Assembly (NCBI RefSeq): GCF_032193765.1
Contig: NZ_JAVBIJ010000001.1
Span: forward strand, 248,001 to 312,000
Length of the DNA: 64,000 nucleotides
Reading direction: 5' to 3'
Source: Rhodoferax potami
GTDB taxonomy: Bacteria; Pseudomonadota; Gammaproteobacteria; Burkholderiales; Burkholderiaceae_C
Numbering within the stretch: position 1 is the stretch's first letter; every line of letters starts with the position of its first letter. Below, piece after piece: positions 52,943-62,600 of the stretch. The translations under genes and the position numbers were made by a program. A model generated the notes under the pieces. That model made no database searches and was not told where the DNA came from. It saw only the letters and a program-made list of their open reading frames with translations.

Positions 52943-53431
52943 TTACTTCCCGGCCTGCCTTTGCATCTGTGTCACGCCAAGATACCAACTGGGAACAAGC
53001 CCAGTTAGGTCAGTGATAGCTGCAGGTTTACCTGTCGCAGAGTCCACGCAATACGGTTGGATAGTTTTCCCGTCTTCTGACCGCATACGGTGAAAGACCA
53101 CGCAACGACCCACCTCCCAGTCAGCGTCGTAGTCCACCATTGCGATTGCCACGTCGGGCAATTCCTTGAAGTCTTTGGCCTCCTTCCAAACCGTGGCAAC
53201 GAGACCATGCGCGGCCAAAATTTTGGCAATCAGATCGCCGTCAATATAGGGGTAGTACGGCCCTATTTTTGGTACGCCGAGCGTTTCCGCTTGTTTGCGG
53301 ATGTCGTCCAGTGTCTTGCCGTTGCCGACAAGAGAGGCGATTACGCAGTACACATCTGCATGTCGGTCTTCGCCTGCTGCGACGCGCTTGAAGTGGGGTT
53401 GAAAATTTGAGGGAGCAAGTGCTGTAGCCAT
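52943..53431 (-). CDS. Hypothetical protein at the right end of the island
   Basis: A 162-residue protein. The opening of its core (DVYCVIASLVGNGKTLDDIRK) and the later DVAIAMVDYDADWEVGRCVV and HRMRSEDGKTIQPYCVD segments recall the layout of C39-like papain-fold domains, with a Cys near residue 29 and a His near 115. That is only a resemblance. It is the first gene of a two-gene unit reading away from the tRNA. Confidence 0.45.
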   Translation of the reverse strand: MATALAPSNFQPHFKRVAAGEDRHADVYCVIASLVGNGKTLDDIRKQAETLGVPKIGPYYPYIDGDLIAKILAAHGLVATVWKEAKDFKELPDVAIAMVDYDADWEVGRCVVFHRMRSEDGKTIQPYCVDSATGKPAAITDLTGLVPSWYLGVTQMQRQAGK

Positions 53432-53852
53432 GAGTTGATTCCTTGAAGGGTTGAAATCAACGCGCAGGGCAAAGCCAGCCCGAGTTGCCGGTGGGCTCAG
53501 AGATAACGAATCAGGGAATGTGGGCTTTGTGGCAGTGGGCTGGTGTCTGCACTACGCGCTGGTCAGCGGCAAGCCCGCACCGAGTGATGCTGTTGCCGCG
53601 ACATATTCAGTGTAAGCGCCTACTAACAAGCGTCGCCAACTCAATAACTTTGCCAGACTGCACGTCTTGCCGAACGCCTCCATGCAGATGGCACTAGGAG
53701 GTAACCAGTCCAAAAAGAAAAAACGCCACAGGGCGTGAAGCGCTGTGGCGTTTGATAGTAGCTTTGATATTTGTATGTTGATTCGTAGGCTGCTAAAATG
53801 CAGTTAATCCCTTAAAAATCAACAACTTATCAAGTTTTTTCTAGCTTTGTTC
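53432..53852. other. 421-base gene-free right end of the island
   Basis: No supported gene; short frames such as 53485-53697 have no context. It contains the promoter for the leftward pair at 53431 and a strong hairpin: AAACGCCACAG (53721-53731) with CTGTGGCGTTT (53743-53753). On the minus strand that hairpin ends in GGCGTTTTTTTC, so it can terminate leftward transcription coming from tRNA-Ser. Confidence 0.6.
53721..53753 (-). terminator. Terminator downstream of tRNA-Ser
   Basis: An 11-bp perfect stem with an 11-base loop, followed on the minus strand by seven T, C and five T. It lies 100 bases past the tRNA 3' end, inside the island, so the element brings its own terminator for the target tRNA. 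Confidence 0.8.
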
Positions 53853-53942
53853 TGGCGGAAGCTGTGAGATTCGAACTCACGGAGGGGATAAACCCTCGCC
53901 GGTTTTCAAGACCGGTGCCTTAAACCGCTCGGCCAAGCTTCC
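53853..53942 (-). tRNA. tRNA-Ser (TGA anticodon), island attachment site
   Basis: A 90-base type II tRNA with encoded CCA and a long variable arm. The acceptor GGAAGCT pairs with AGCTTCC, the anticodon loop is CTTGAAA (anticodon TGA), and the T arm is GAGTTCGAATCTC. The last 15 bases (53853-53867) are the right attachment core. The probable -10 TAGAAT (53958-53953) overlaps the ureG stop codon, so the tRNA promoter sits inside the ureG end. Confidence 0.95.
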
Positions 53943-53955
53943 AGAGCTGCATATT

Positions 53956-54615
53956 CTAGCCGGCCTTGAGCATGCCTTTGGTTTCGATGAACGCAATCAC
54001 CTCTTTCAGGCCGGTCAGGTCTTTGAGGTTGGTCATCGCAAAGGGCTTCATGCCCTTGGGGGTGTTGCGCATGCGCTCGGTGTCGGCGCGCATCACGTCC
54101 AGGTTGGCGCCTACGTGGGGGGCGAGGTCGGTTTTGTTGATGACGAACAGGTCGCTCTTGGTGATGCCGGGGCCGCCTTTGCGGGGGATTTTTTCGCCAG
54201 CAGCCACGTCGATCACGTAGATGGTCAGGTCACTCAGTTCGGGGCTGAAGGTGGCGGCCAGGTTGTCGCCACCGCTTTCCACAAACACGATGTCGGCATC
54301 GGGAAAGTCCACCAGCATGCGGTCAATGGCTTCCAAGTTGATGGAGCAGTCTTCGCGGATGGCGGTGTGCGGGCAGCCGCCGGTTTCCACGCCCATGATG
54401 CGCTCGGCACTCAATGCGCCGCTCACTGTCAGCAGGCGCTGGTCTTCCTTGGTGTAAATATCATTGGTGATGGCGACCAGGTCGTACTGGTCGCGCATGG
54501 CCTTGCACAGCATTTCCAGCAGGGTGGTTTTGCCGGAGCCAACAGGGCCGCCTATGCCCACGCGCAGGGGCGGCAGGGTCTTGGTGCGGTTGGCAATGTG
54601 ATGAAGTGCGGACAT
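53956..54615 (-). CDS. ureG: Urease accessory GTPase UreG
   Basis: A 219-residue SIMIBI GTPase that delivers nickel to urease with UreE, UreF and UreD. The P-loop [17 protein letters not shown] is at about residues 20-36, and the nickel-binding CPH is in [32 protein letters not shown] and [10 protein letters not shown] are the switch and base-recognition motifs. ATG 54615 is used; the longer frame (54630) begins in repeat copy D. It is the last urease gene, 13 bases before tRNA-Ser. Confidence 0.95.
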   Translation of the reverse strand: MSALHHIANRTKTLPPLRVGIGGPVGSGKTTLLEMLCKAMRDQYDLVAITNDIYTKEDQRLLTVSGALSAERIMGVETGGCPHTAIREDCSINLEAIDRMLVDFPDADIVFVESGGDNLAATFSPELSDLTIYVIDVAAGEKIPRKGGPGITKSDLFVINKTDLAPHVGANLDVMRADTERMRNTPKGMKPFAMTNLKDLTGLKEVIAFIETKGMLKAG

Positions 54616-54617
54616 AG

Positions 54618-54668
54618 TATTTACTATCAAAAAGTGAGCTGCTTGCGCAATATCAACGGGCGCTAGGA
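54618..54668 (+). repeat. Dispersed repeat, copy D, between ureF and ureG
   Basis: ACTATCAAAAAGTG, core AGCTGCTTGCGC, then AACGGGCGCTAGGAGC. It fills the ureF-ureG gap and overlaps the ureF stop codon, so it forms the ureF C-terminal end on one side and the ureG leader on the other. Confidence 0.75.
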
Positions 54669-55340
54669 GCGGAAAAGCCTTGAATACTGCACCTCATGCT
54701 GGCTGCTCAGAATGGCCAGCATGGGACTGAAGGCTTGGCGTGTGTCGTCGCTCACGCTCAGGGCGTAATCAACGGCGGAAGGAATCTCGGCGGTCAGCGC
54801 GGACAGGATGCGCTGCCCGGCACTTTGGCCCAGCGGCACGGCCTTGATGGCGGCCTGCATCATGTTCTCGGCCCAGCCGAAGGCAAAGGCCAACAGGCAT
54901 TCGCGCACAGGCGCTTGCGTGGCGCTTGCGGCCAGCGCGAACGCGATGGGGTAGGTGGGCTCCTGCGCTGCAAGCAGGGCGATTTGTGCGGGCGTGGCTG
55001 TGGTGTGGTTCTTCAACCATTCCAGCAAGCTCTTGCCCATTTGCTCGGTTTGCGCGCGCAGCTCTGCGCTCTCGCGGGTTTGCAGCACCCAGGCATTGAG
55101 CTCGGCAATGCGGGGCTGGTCGTCTGCGCGCCAGGCGGCAATGGCCTGGGCCACCGCAGGCAGCTCCGAGCGGGCCAGCGTCATGTGCAGTTGGTCGACC
55201 AGCCAGACGGATGCTTCACTTTCTGTAGCGGCTCGCGCAGTATCCACGGCCGCTTCCAGGCATTCAGAGTATGAAAATCCGCCAATCGGCAAGGCAGGGG
55301 AGGCCAGCCACATGAGCTGCATCAGGCTGCTGTCGAGCAT
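54663..55340 (-). CDS. ureF: Urease accessory protein UreF
   Basis: A 225-residue all-helical UreF, which bridges UreD and UreG and acts as a GTPase regulator in metallocentre assembly. Family marks are [22 protein letters not shown] near residue 10 and [27 protein letters not shown], split by positions 140-170. The C-terminal SRLFRS tail ends in repeat copy D. ureE lies 12 bases upstream. Confidence 0.93.
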   Translation of the reverse strand: MLDSSLMQLMWLASPALPIGGFSYSECLEAAVDTARAATESEASVWLVDQLHMTLARSELPAVAQAIAAWRADDQPRIAELNAWVLQTRESAELRAQTEQMGKSLLEWLKNHTTATPAQIALLAAQEPTYPIAFALAASATQAPVRECLLAFAFGWAENMMQAAIKAVPLGQSAGQRILSALTAEIPSAVDYALSVSDDTRQAFSPMLAILSSQHEVQYSRLFRS

Positions 55341-55352
55341 GGTGTATTGGGT

Positions 55353-56003
55353 TTACTGGTCGTCGTGGTGACCATGGTTGCAGTCCGGGCCATGCACATG
55401 CGGTTTAACTTGCACTGCCACCGGGATGCCGCGCAAGGTAGCCGCCGGCTTGGGCGCGTGGTCATGGTTGTGGCCGGCGTGGGAATGCCCATGGTCATGG
55501 CCATGGTCGTGGTGATCGTGTCCGTGGTGATGGCCGCCGTGGTGTCCACCGGTGGCGTAAGCGCCGTTCTCGGGCTCAAACGCTTCGTCTACCGCGTTCA
55601 CGATCAGGTGCATGGCGCGCAGCATGTCGGCCAACACGTGGTCAGGCTCAATCTTCAGGTGGTCGGGCTGCAGCTCGATCGGCACATGGCGGTTGCCCAG
55701 GTGGTAGGCGGCGCGGATCAGGTCGAAGGGCGTGCCGTGATTGCGGCAGTGGGTGATCTTCAGCACCGCTTGCGGCGCGGCTTTGGCGACGATAAGCGAG
55801 CCGTCTTCAGCCACCAGTACATCGCCACCGCGCACCACGGTGCCACGGGGCAGAAACACGCCGATCTGGCGGCCTGTGGAGTCAGTGGCTTCAAAGCGGC
55901 TTTTCTGGCGCACGTCCCAATCCAGCTCGACGGTGGCGGCGCGCTTGACGAGGACCGGTGCCAGGCCTTGGCCTTGGGGGATGCATTTGGAGACTTGGAG
56001 CAT
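55353..56003 (-). CDS. ureE: Urease nickel metallochaperone UreE with long His-rich tail
   Basis: A 216-residue nickel chaperone. The N-terminal peptide-binding domain reads LVKRAATVELDWDVRQKSRF and GRQIGVFLPRGTVVRGGDVL; the C-terminal domain has the central metal-binding His (AYHLGNRHVPIEL). The tail from about residue 150 is an exceptional His/Gly/Asp run with some 20 His, able to store several Ni2+. It lies between the GNAT gene and ureF. Confidence 0.94.
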   Translation of the reverse strand: MLQVSKCIPQGQGLAPVLVKRAATVELDWDVRQKSRFEATDSTGRQIGVFLPRGTVVRGGDVLVAEDGSLIVAKAAPQAVLKITHCRNHGTPFDLIRAAYHLGNRHVPIELQPDHLKIEPDHVLADMLRAMHLIVNAVDEAFEPENGAYATGGHHGGHHHGHDHHDHGHDHGHSHAGHNHDHAPKPAATLRGIPVAVQVKPHVHGPDCNHGHHDDQ

Positions 56004-56059
56004 AAATATTCAGGTGAACAAGGGTTGCAGGCATTGTGGCCCAGCTGCAGAGGGCCCGC

Positions 56060-56518
56060 TCACGCCAGTTGCTTGGTCATGAAAAAGCTGTAGGGGTCCA
56101 GCACGTAGTCGGCAAAGGGGCCGCATTCGACAAAACCCTCGCGGGCATAGAGCTCTCTGGCCGCTGCAAACGGGGCGTGTGAGCCGGTCTCCAGGCTGAT
56201 GTGGTGCATGCCGCAAGCTCGTGCATGGGCTTCAATGTGCTGCAGCATCGCTCGCGCAACGCCCTTACGCAGGTGGGCGTCCGCGGTGCGCATGGACTTC
56301 AGTTCGCCGAGCGTGGGTGTCAAGGTCTTGAGGGCACCGCAGCCCATCAAATCCTCACCATTCCATGCAGCCCAGAAGCGGATGGAGGGGTGCCGCAGGG
56401 CGTCCAAATTCAGTGCGTGCACGCTGCCGGGAGGCGAGTGCGACTGGCTGGAGCGCAGGTGGGCCTCCAGCAATGCTTGCACCTGAGGGTGCTCTAGGCC
56501 GCCCGCGATGATCTGCAT
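56060..56518 (-). CDS. GNAT-family N-acetyltransferase inside the urease operon
   Basis: A 152-residue acetyltransferase: GALKTLTPTLGELKSMRT then RKGVARAMLQHIEAHARACG (acetyl-CoA-binding R-x-x-G-x-A loop) and LYAREGFVECGPFADY. It resembles PhnO/YafP-like small GNATs; the substrate is unknown. ATG 56518 is chosen over TTG 56527. The start lies 5 bases after the ureC stop, and ureE starts 56 bases downstream, so it is embedded in the operon although it is not a known urease factor. Confidence 0.88.
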   Translation of the reverse strand: MQIIAGGLEHPQVQALLEAHLRSSQSHSPPGSVHALNLDALRHPSIRFWAAWNGEDLMGCGALKTLTPTLGELKSMRTADAHLRKGVARAMLQHIEAHARACGMHHISLETGSHAPFAAARELYAREGFVECGPFADYVLDPYSFFMTKQLA

Positions 56519-56523
56519 GGCGC

Positions 56524-58242
56524 TCAAAACAAAAAGTAGCGCTGTGCCATGGGCAGCTTGAGCGCCGGCTCACACGTCAGCAGTTGGCCGTCGGCGCGCA
56601 CGCTGTAGGTTTGCGCGTCGATCTCCATGGTGGGCAGGTAGCTGTTGTGGATCATGTGCTGCTTGCGTATGCCGCGGATGTTTTTCACCGCTGCCACGTT
56701 TTTGGCCAGGCCAAAGCGTTCCTTGATGCCAGCATTCAAACCCGATTGCGACACAAAGGTCAGCGAACCGCGGTGCAGCGCGCCACCGAAGCTGCCGAAC
56801 ATCGGCCGGTAGTGCACCGGCTGCGGGGTGGGGATGGACGCGTTCGGGTCGCCCATGGCGGCGTGGGCGATGAATCCACCCTTCAAGATCAGCGCGGGTT
56901 TGACGCCGAAGAAGGCGGGCTTGTAGATCACCAGGTCGGCCCACTTGCCGACTTCGATGCTGCCCACTTCGTGGCTGATGCCGTGCGAAATGGCAGGGTT
57001 GATGGTGTACTTGGCCACATACCGTTTGACGCGGAAGTTGTCGTTGCGGCTGCTGTCTTCTGGCAAGCTGCCGCGTTGTGACTTCATCTTGTCGGCGGTC
57101 TGCCATGTGCGGATGATGACTTCGCCCACGCGGCCCATGGCCTGGCTGTCGCTGCTCATCATGGAGATCGCGCCCATGTCGTGAAGGATGTCTTCCGCCG
57201 CAATGGTTTCCTTGCGAATGCGGCTCTCAGCAAAGGCCAGGTCTTCGGCAATGCCCGCGTCCAAGTGGTGGCAGACCATCAGCATGTCTACATGCTCGTC
57301 CAGCGTGTTCTGGGTGTAGGGCATGGTGGGGTTGGTGGAGCTGGGCAGAAAGTTCGCCTGGCCCACGACCTTCAGGATGTCAGGGGCGTGGCCGCCGCCC
57401 GCACCCTCGGTGTGGAAGGCGCACAGGCCACGGCCTTTGGTGGCTTCAATCGTGTTCTCCACAAAGCCGGATTCGTTGAGCGTGTCTGAGTGCAGGGCTA
57501 CCTGAATCTCGGTTTCGTCAGCCACATCCAGACAGTTGCTGATGGCTGCGGGCGTGCTGCCCCAGTCTTCATGCAGCTTGAGGCCGATCACACCGGCGTT
57601 GATTTGCTCATGCAGTGCGCCGGGCAGGCTGGCATTGCCCTTGCCAAAAAAGCCGAGGTTCATGGGGAAGGCATCGGCCGCTTGCAGCATGCGCTCTATG
57701 TTCCATGGGCCGGGGGTGCAGGTGGTGGCAAAGGTGCCGGTGGCTGGACCCGTGCCGCCACCCATCATGGTGGTCACGCCGCTGGAGAGTGCTTCTTCAA
57801 TCTGCTGCGGGCAGATGAAGTGAATATGGCAGTCAATGCCACCTGCGGTGACGATGTTGCCCTCGCAGCTGATGATCTCAGTCCCTGGTCCGATGATGAT
57901 GTCCACACCCGGCTGCGTGTCAGGGTTGCCGGCTTTGCCGATCGCTGCAATGCGCCCGCCCTTGAGGCCGATATCGGCTTTGACGATGCCCCAGTGGTCG
58001 AGGATGAGGGCGTTGGTCAGCACGCAGTCCACCGCACCTTCCGCCCTGGTGCGCTGACTTTGCGCCATGCCGTCGCGGATGGTTTTGCCGCCGCCGAACT
58101 TGACCTCTTCACCGTAAGCGCCTGCGGCCAAGGTGTAGTCTTTTTCGACCTCAATGATCAGGCCGGTATCCGCCAGGCGCACGCGGTCGCCAGTGGTGGG
58201 GCCAAAGATTTCCGCGTAGGCGCGGCGTCCGATGGTTGCCAT
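56524..58242 (-). CDS. ureC: Urease alpha (catalytic) subunit UreC
   Basis: A 572-residue amidohydrolase. It has the nickel ligands [14 protein letters not shown], the carbamylated Lys in [25 protein letters not shown] and [15 protein letters not shown], and the active-site flap with MVCHHLD (Cys-His-His). Together with UreA and UreB it hydrolyses urea to ammonia and CO2. GGAG lies 12 bases before ATG 58242. The stop is followed at once by the GNAT gene. Confidence 0.97.
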   Translation of the reverse strand: MATIGRRAYAEIFGPTTGDRVRLADTGLIIEVEKDYTLAAGAYGEEVKFGGGKTIRDGMAQSQRTRAEGAVDCVLTNALILDHWGIVKADIGLKGGRIAAIGKAGNPDTQPGVDIIIGPGTEIISCEGNIVTAGGIDCHIHFICPQQIEEALSSGVTTMMGGGTGPATGTFATTCTPGPWNIERMLQAADAFPMNLGFFGKGNASLPGALHEQINAGVIGLKLHEDWGSTPAAISNCLDVADETEIQVALHSDTLNESGFVENTIEATKGRGLCAFHTEGAGGGHAPDILKVVGQANFLPSSTNPTMPYTQNTLDEHVDMLMVCHHLDAGIAEDLAFAESRIRKETIAAEDILHDMGAISMMSSDSQAMGRVGEVIIRTWQTADKMKSQRGSLPEDSSRNDNFRVKRYVAKYTINPAISHGISHEVGSIEVGKWADLVIYKPAFFGVKPALILKGGFIAHAAMGDPNASIPTPQPVHYRPMFGSFGGALHRGSLTFVSQSGLNAGIKERFGLAKNVAAVKNIRGIRKQHMIHNSYLPTMEIDAQTYSVRADGQLLTCEPALKLPMAQRYFLF

Positions 58243-58244
58243 GG

Positions 58245-58550
58245 TTAAAGACTCCCTTGCACCAGGCCACGAAAGCCGTAAATCATTCTGTCGCCGGCTA
58301 TCTCCACCAGCTCCACAGTGCGTTGTTGGCCGGGCTCAAAGCGCACGGCCGAGCCGGAAGCGATGTTCAGGCGCATGCCTTGCGCCACCGCACGGTCAAA
58401 GCCGAGCGCGCCATTGGTCTCTGCAAAGTGGTAGTGCGAGCCGACCTGGATAGGCCGGTCCGACTGGTTCTGCACCACCACCGTCACGGTGCGGCGGCCG
58501 GTGTTGAGCAGGTGTTCGCCGTCGTCAAGAATGAGTTCGCCAGGGATCAT
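58245..58550 (-). CDS. ureB: Urease beta subunit UreB
   Basis: A 101-residue structural subunit with [33 protein letters not shown] and [23 protein letters not shown] lies 8 bases before ATG 58550, which selects this start over a longer frame. It ends 2 bases before ureC. Confidence 0.96.
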   Translation of the reverse strand: MIPGELILDDGEHLLNTGRRTVTVVVQNQSDRPIQVGSHYHFAETNGALGFDRAVAQGMRLNIASGSAVRFEPGQQRTVELVEIAGDRMIYGFRGLVQGSL

Positions 58551-58561
58551 GGGGCTGTCCT

Positions 58562-59164
58562 TCACGCCAGTTTCAACAAGAGCGCCATGCCTGATACCGC
58601 CACTGCAGCACCGGTAGCGCGTGTGGTCCACGCTGGCGCAGCGCGCAAGGTCCAGCCCAATGCCACGCCAGTCAGGTGCAGCGCGATGGTGGTGGCAAAC
58701 ATGCCCGCCACTGCGGCCCATGCGTTGCCGGTCGCAGCCAGTTCAGTACCGTGCGCCAGACCGTGGAACACCGCAAAGCCACCCACCAGTGCCATGGATG
58801 CCACAGCGTTCATGCCTTGGCGGGTCAGCACCAGCAAGCCCAGCGCCAGCACCGAGGCTGCCACCAAGGGCTCCACGACTGCGCCGCCCATGCCTTGCAG
58901 GCCCATCAGAGCGCCCAGCACCAGCATGTTGGCAAAGGCGAGTGGCCCCCACAGCAAGGCGGGCCCGGCGCGGCGAGCCGACACGGCGCTCCAGATGCCC
59001 ACAGCCAGCATGGCCAGCAAGTGGTCCAGGCCACCCAAGGGGTGCAGCAGGCCGGTCATGAAGCTGCTGTGGTTGTGCAATTCAGTGCCAATATGGGCGT
59101 TAGCGCTCGTAGATACTGCGCCGGCAGCTATCAAAAGAAGAGCGGATTTCAAGGATTTGGACAT
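58562..59164 (-). CDS. HupE/UreJ family protein, probable nickel permease
   Basis: A 200-residue membrane protein. The signal peptide (residues 1-23, ending ANAHIGTE) is followed by [27 protein letters not shown], split over the [10 protein letters not shown] motif, and six helices; the His/Asp residues bind Ni2+ in the family. It brings nickel (or passes it) for urease. It lies between ureA and ureB, 11 bases before ureB. The codons for residues about 8-21 coincide with a copy of the dispersed AGCTGC repeat. GGAG precedes ATG 59164. Confidence 0.85.
   Translation of the reverse strand: MSKSLKSALLLIAAGAVSTSANAHIGTELHNHSSFMTGLLHPLGGLDHLLAMLAVGIWSAVSARRAGPALLWGPLAFANMLVLGALMGLQGMGGAVVEPLVAASVLALGLLVLTRQGMNAVASMALVGGFAVFHGLAHGTELAATGNAWAAVAGMFATTIALHLTGVALGWTLRAAPAWTTRATGAAVAVSGMALLLKLA
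59100..59142 (-). repeat. Dispersed repeat, copy E, inside the HupE signal peptide
   Basis: Minus-strand reading TTTTGATAGCTGCCGGCGC, then GTATCTACGAGCGCTAACGCC, aligns with the core of copies C and D (GATAGCTGCTCGCGC...GGGCGCTAG). It encodes [13 protein letters not shown] of the signal peptide. It is shorter and more diverged than the other copies. Confidence 0.5.
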
Positions 59165-59184
59165 GGCATTCTCCGGATAGGGGG

Positions 59185-59487
59185 TCAGACGATCGGCTGG
59201 TGGACAGTGACGAGCTTGGTGCCGTCGGGGAAGGTGGCTTCGATCTGGATGTCGGGGATCATTTCGGCGATGCCGTCCATCACGTCGTCGCGGGTCAGCA
59301 CGGCGCGGCCTTCGCTCATCAGTTGGGCCACGGTTTTGCCGTCGCGCGCGCCTTCCATTACGGCGCAGCTGATCAGGGCGACTGCCTCGGGGTAATTGAG
59401 TTTGAGGCCACGGGCTTTGCGGCGTTCCGCCAGCAATCCGGCGGTAAACAGCATGAGCTTGTCTTTTTCACGAGGGGTCAGTTCCAT
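59185..59487 (-). CDS. ureA: Urease gamma subunit UreA
   Basis: A 100-residue structural subunit: [40 protein letters not shown] and [25 protein letters not shown], taken in parts. ATG 59487 fits the conserved start; the frame upstream is non-coding. It is the first urease gene. ureD, which usually precedes ureA, is not in this window, and the space is occupied by the divergent permease-kinase gene 113 bases away. Confidence 0.96.
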   Translation of the reverse strand: MELTPREKDKLMLFTAGLLAERRKARGLKLNYPEAVALISCAVMEGARDGKTVAQLMSEGRAVLTRDDVMDGIAEMIPDIQIEATFPDGTKLVTVHQPIV

Positions 59488-59600
59488 GGTCGGTCCGGTA
59501 TGTCTGCAGATGGTGCATCCTAAGCAAGCCCCGTGCCCTGTGGTGGTGCCATACGCCAAAGGTCGCATGCTGGTGGCATGGAAACTGCACCCTGCCAGCT

Positions 59601-62600
59601 GTGCCCATCGACCTCCCACCCCCTCCGCCGCCCGAAGCACCCGCCCAGCGGGTGGTCAAAATTCGCCGCGACTACAACAACTGGGTGGCCAGCGAGACCA
59701 TGGAGGACTACGCCCTGCGCTTCACGCCGCAGCGCTTTCGCAAGTGGTCGGAGTGGCGGGTGGCCAACACCGCTTTCGGTGCAGCTTCGTTTCTGATCCT
59801 TGAAGCGGTGGGCGCCACCCTCTTGGTGCAATACGGCTTTGTGAATGCCTTCTGGGCGATTCTGATGACGGGGCTGGTGATCTTTCTGGCGGGTTTGCCC
59901 ATCAGCGTGTACGCCGCACGCTACGGGGTGGACATGGATTTGCTGACCCGCGGCGCGGGCTTTGGTTACATCGGCTCCACGCTCACTTCGCTGATCTACG
60001 CGTCGTTTACCTTTATTTTTTTCGCGCTGGAGGCGGCCGTCATGGCCTATGCGCTGGAGCTGGCCCTGGACATACCGCCCACCTGGGGTTACCTGATTTG
60101 CGCGGTGGTGGTGATCCCCCTGGTTACCCACGGGGTGTCCGCCATCAGCCGGCTGCAAATCTGGACGCAGCCTCTGTGGCTGATCATGCTGATCGTGCCG
60201 TTCGGCTTTGTTTTGGTGCGCGACCCACAGGCTTTTGCGGGCATCACGCACTACGCTGGTGAGAAAGGCCCTGCGGGTGGCTTTGACTTGCACCTGTTTG
60301 GTGCTGCTCTGACGGTGGGCATTGCCCTCATGACCCAGATGGGCGAGCAGGCCGACTACCTCCGCTTTATGCCCCAGCGCACCGCAGCCAACCGGGTCTC
60401 CTGGTGGGCTGGTGTGTTGGTAGGCGGGCCGGGCTGGGTGGTGCTTGGCGTGGTCAAAATGCTGGGCGGGGCCTTCCTGGCGTACTTGGCTATCCGGGCA
60501 AGCGTTCCGACAGACCGCGCGGTAGACCCCAACCAGATGTACCTCGCGGCCTACGAATACGTCTTCCCGACCCTGGGCTGGGCGGTAGCTGCGACGGCGG
60601 TGTTCGTGGTGATCTCGCAGCTCAAAATCAATGTCACCAACGCTTATGCCGGCTCGCTGGCGTGGAGCAACTTCTTCTCCCGCCTCACGCACAGCCACCC
60701 CGGGCGGGTGGTGTGGGTGCTGTTCAACAGCGTGATCGCCTTCATGTTGATGGAGATGAATGTGTTTCAGGCGCTGGGCGAGGTGTTGGGCCTGTACTCC
60801 AACATCGCCATCGCCTGGATCATGGCCGTGGTGGCGGACCTGGTGATCAACAAGCCCCTTGGTCTTTCACCCAAAGGCATTGAGTTCAAGCGGGCGCATC
60901 TGTACGACATCAACCCCGTGGGCGTGGGGGCCATGGCCATGGCGTCCTTGCTGTCCATCTTGGCTTACTTGGGGCTCTTCGGGGAACTGGCCAAGGCTTT
61001 CTCGGCGGTGGTGGCCTTAGTCACGGCCATGGTGACTTCGCCCTTGATTGCGTGGTGGACCAAAGGCAAGTACTACCTTGCGCGCGCAAGCGACGGAGGT
61101 TTGGATGGCAACCCGCTTTGCTCCGTGTCCCCCGCCTGCTGCGCAGGCTCCTCCTTGACCTCCGCAAAACGCATTGCCACCCAAACTCCAGCGTTCGGAC
61201 GGACACCCCAAGTGCAGCGTTGCGTCATTTGCGAGCGCGAGTATGAAGGCCCCGACATGGCCCATTGCCCGGCCTATCAGGGCGCGATTTGCTCGCTCTG
61301 CTGCACGCTGGATGCGCGCTGTGGCGACATGTGTAAACCACACGCCAACTTAGCCACGCAATGGTCTGCGACTTTGCGCTGGCTGTTGCCGCGGCGTGTG
61401 TGGCCTTTTCTGGATACGGGGCTCGGGCACTTTTTGTTGTTGATGCTGGTGATCTTGCCAATCCTGGCCACCGTGTTTGCCATGTTCTACCAGCAAGAGA
61501 TGGGCAACCTCGCGGTCTGGGCTGAGCACCGCGACAGCGTGGCAGTCGCGCTGCGCGCGGGTTTCAGCAAAACCTTCGCAGCGCTTTTGTTGATGTCGTG
61601 CATCGTGGCGTGGTGGCTGGTGCTGGCGCACAAGAGCCGCCAAGTGGCGCAAGAAGAGTCCAACCGCCAAAGTCATTTGTTGCTGCAAGAGATCGAGTCG
61701 CACCGCCAGACGGATATTGCCCTGCAAGAAGCCAAGCGGGTGGCCGAGCAGGCGCGTCTCGCCGCCGAGGCGGCCAACCAGGCCAAGAGCCGCTATATCA
61801 GCGCCATCAGCCATGAGCTGCGCACGCCGCTCAACAGCATCCTGGGTTATGCACAGTTGATGGGGGAGGATGCGGCTATTCCACCCCACCGCAAGCAGGC
61901 AGTGAGTGTGATCAAGCGCGGCGGCGAGCACCTGCTCTCGCTGATCGAGGGCACGCTGGATATGGCACACATCGAGAGCGGCAAGCTCACCCTGAATGTG
62001 AAGCCGATGCAGTTTGCCAACGGCATGGCAGAGCTGGCCGGCATGTTTGAGTTACAGGCTGCCGGCAAGGGGCTGCAGTTTCACTTCGAGGTCGTGGGCA
62101 ATGTGCCCGAGTGGGTGCGGGCCGACGAAAAGCGCCTGCGCCAGATCTGTATCAACCTGCTGGGCAATGCCATCAAGTTCACCGCTACTGGCCGCGTGCG
62201 CCTGGTGCTGCGCTATGCCCGCGAGATGGCGCACATCGAGATCCATGACACCGGCCCCGGGATGCGCGCCGAAGAGTTGGATCGGATTTTTGAGCCCTTC
62301 ACGCGGGGCTCCACCGCGGCATCCGGGGTAGCGGTTGCGTCCGGCGGCTCAGGCCTGGGGCTCACGATTGCCAAGATGCTGACCGACCTGATGGGGGGCG
62401 AGCTCACCGCCAACAGTGTGCCCGGTCAGGGCAGTGTGTTTAAAGTGCGCCTTTTTTTGCCGGAGCTGCACATGCCAGCTAGCGCAACCCGCCCGGCGGC
62501 GCGCGCCAGCAAAACCCGGCTGGCTTATGCCGGTGCCCGGCGCAAGGTGCTGGTGGTCGACAACGAAGAGGCCGACCGCGAGCTTTTGGTGAGCCTTCTG

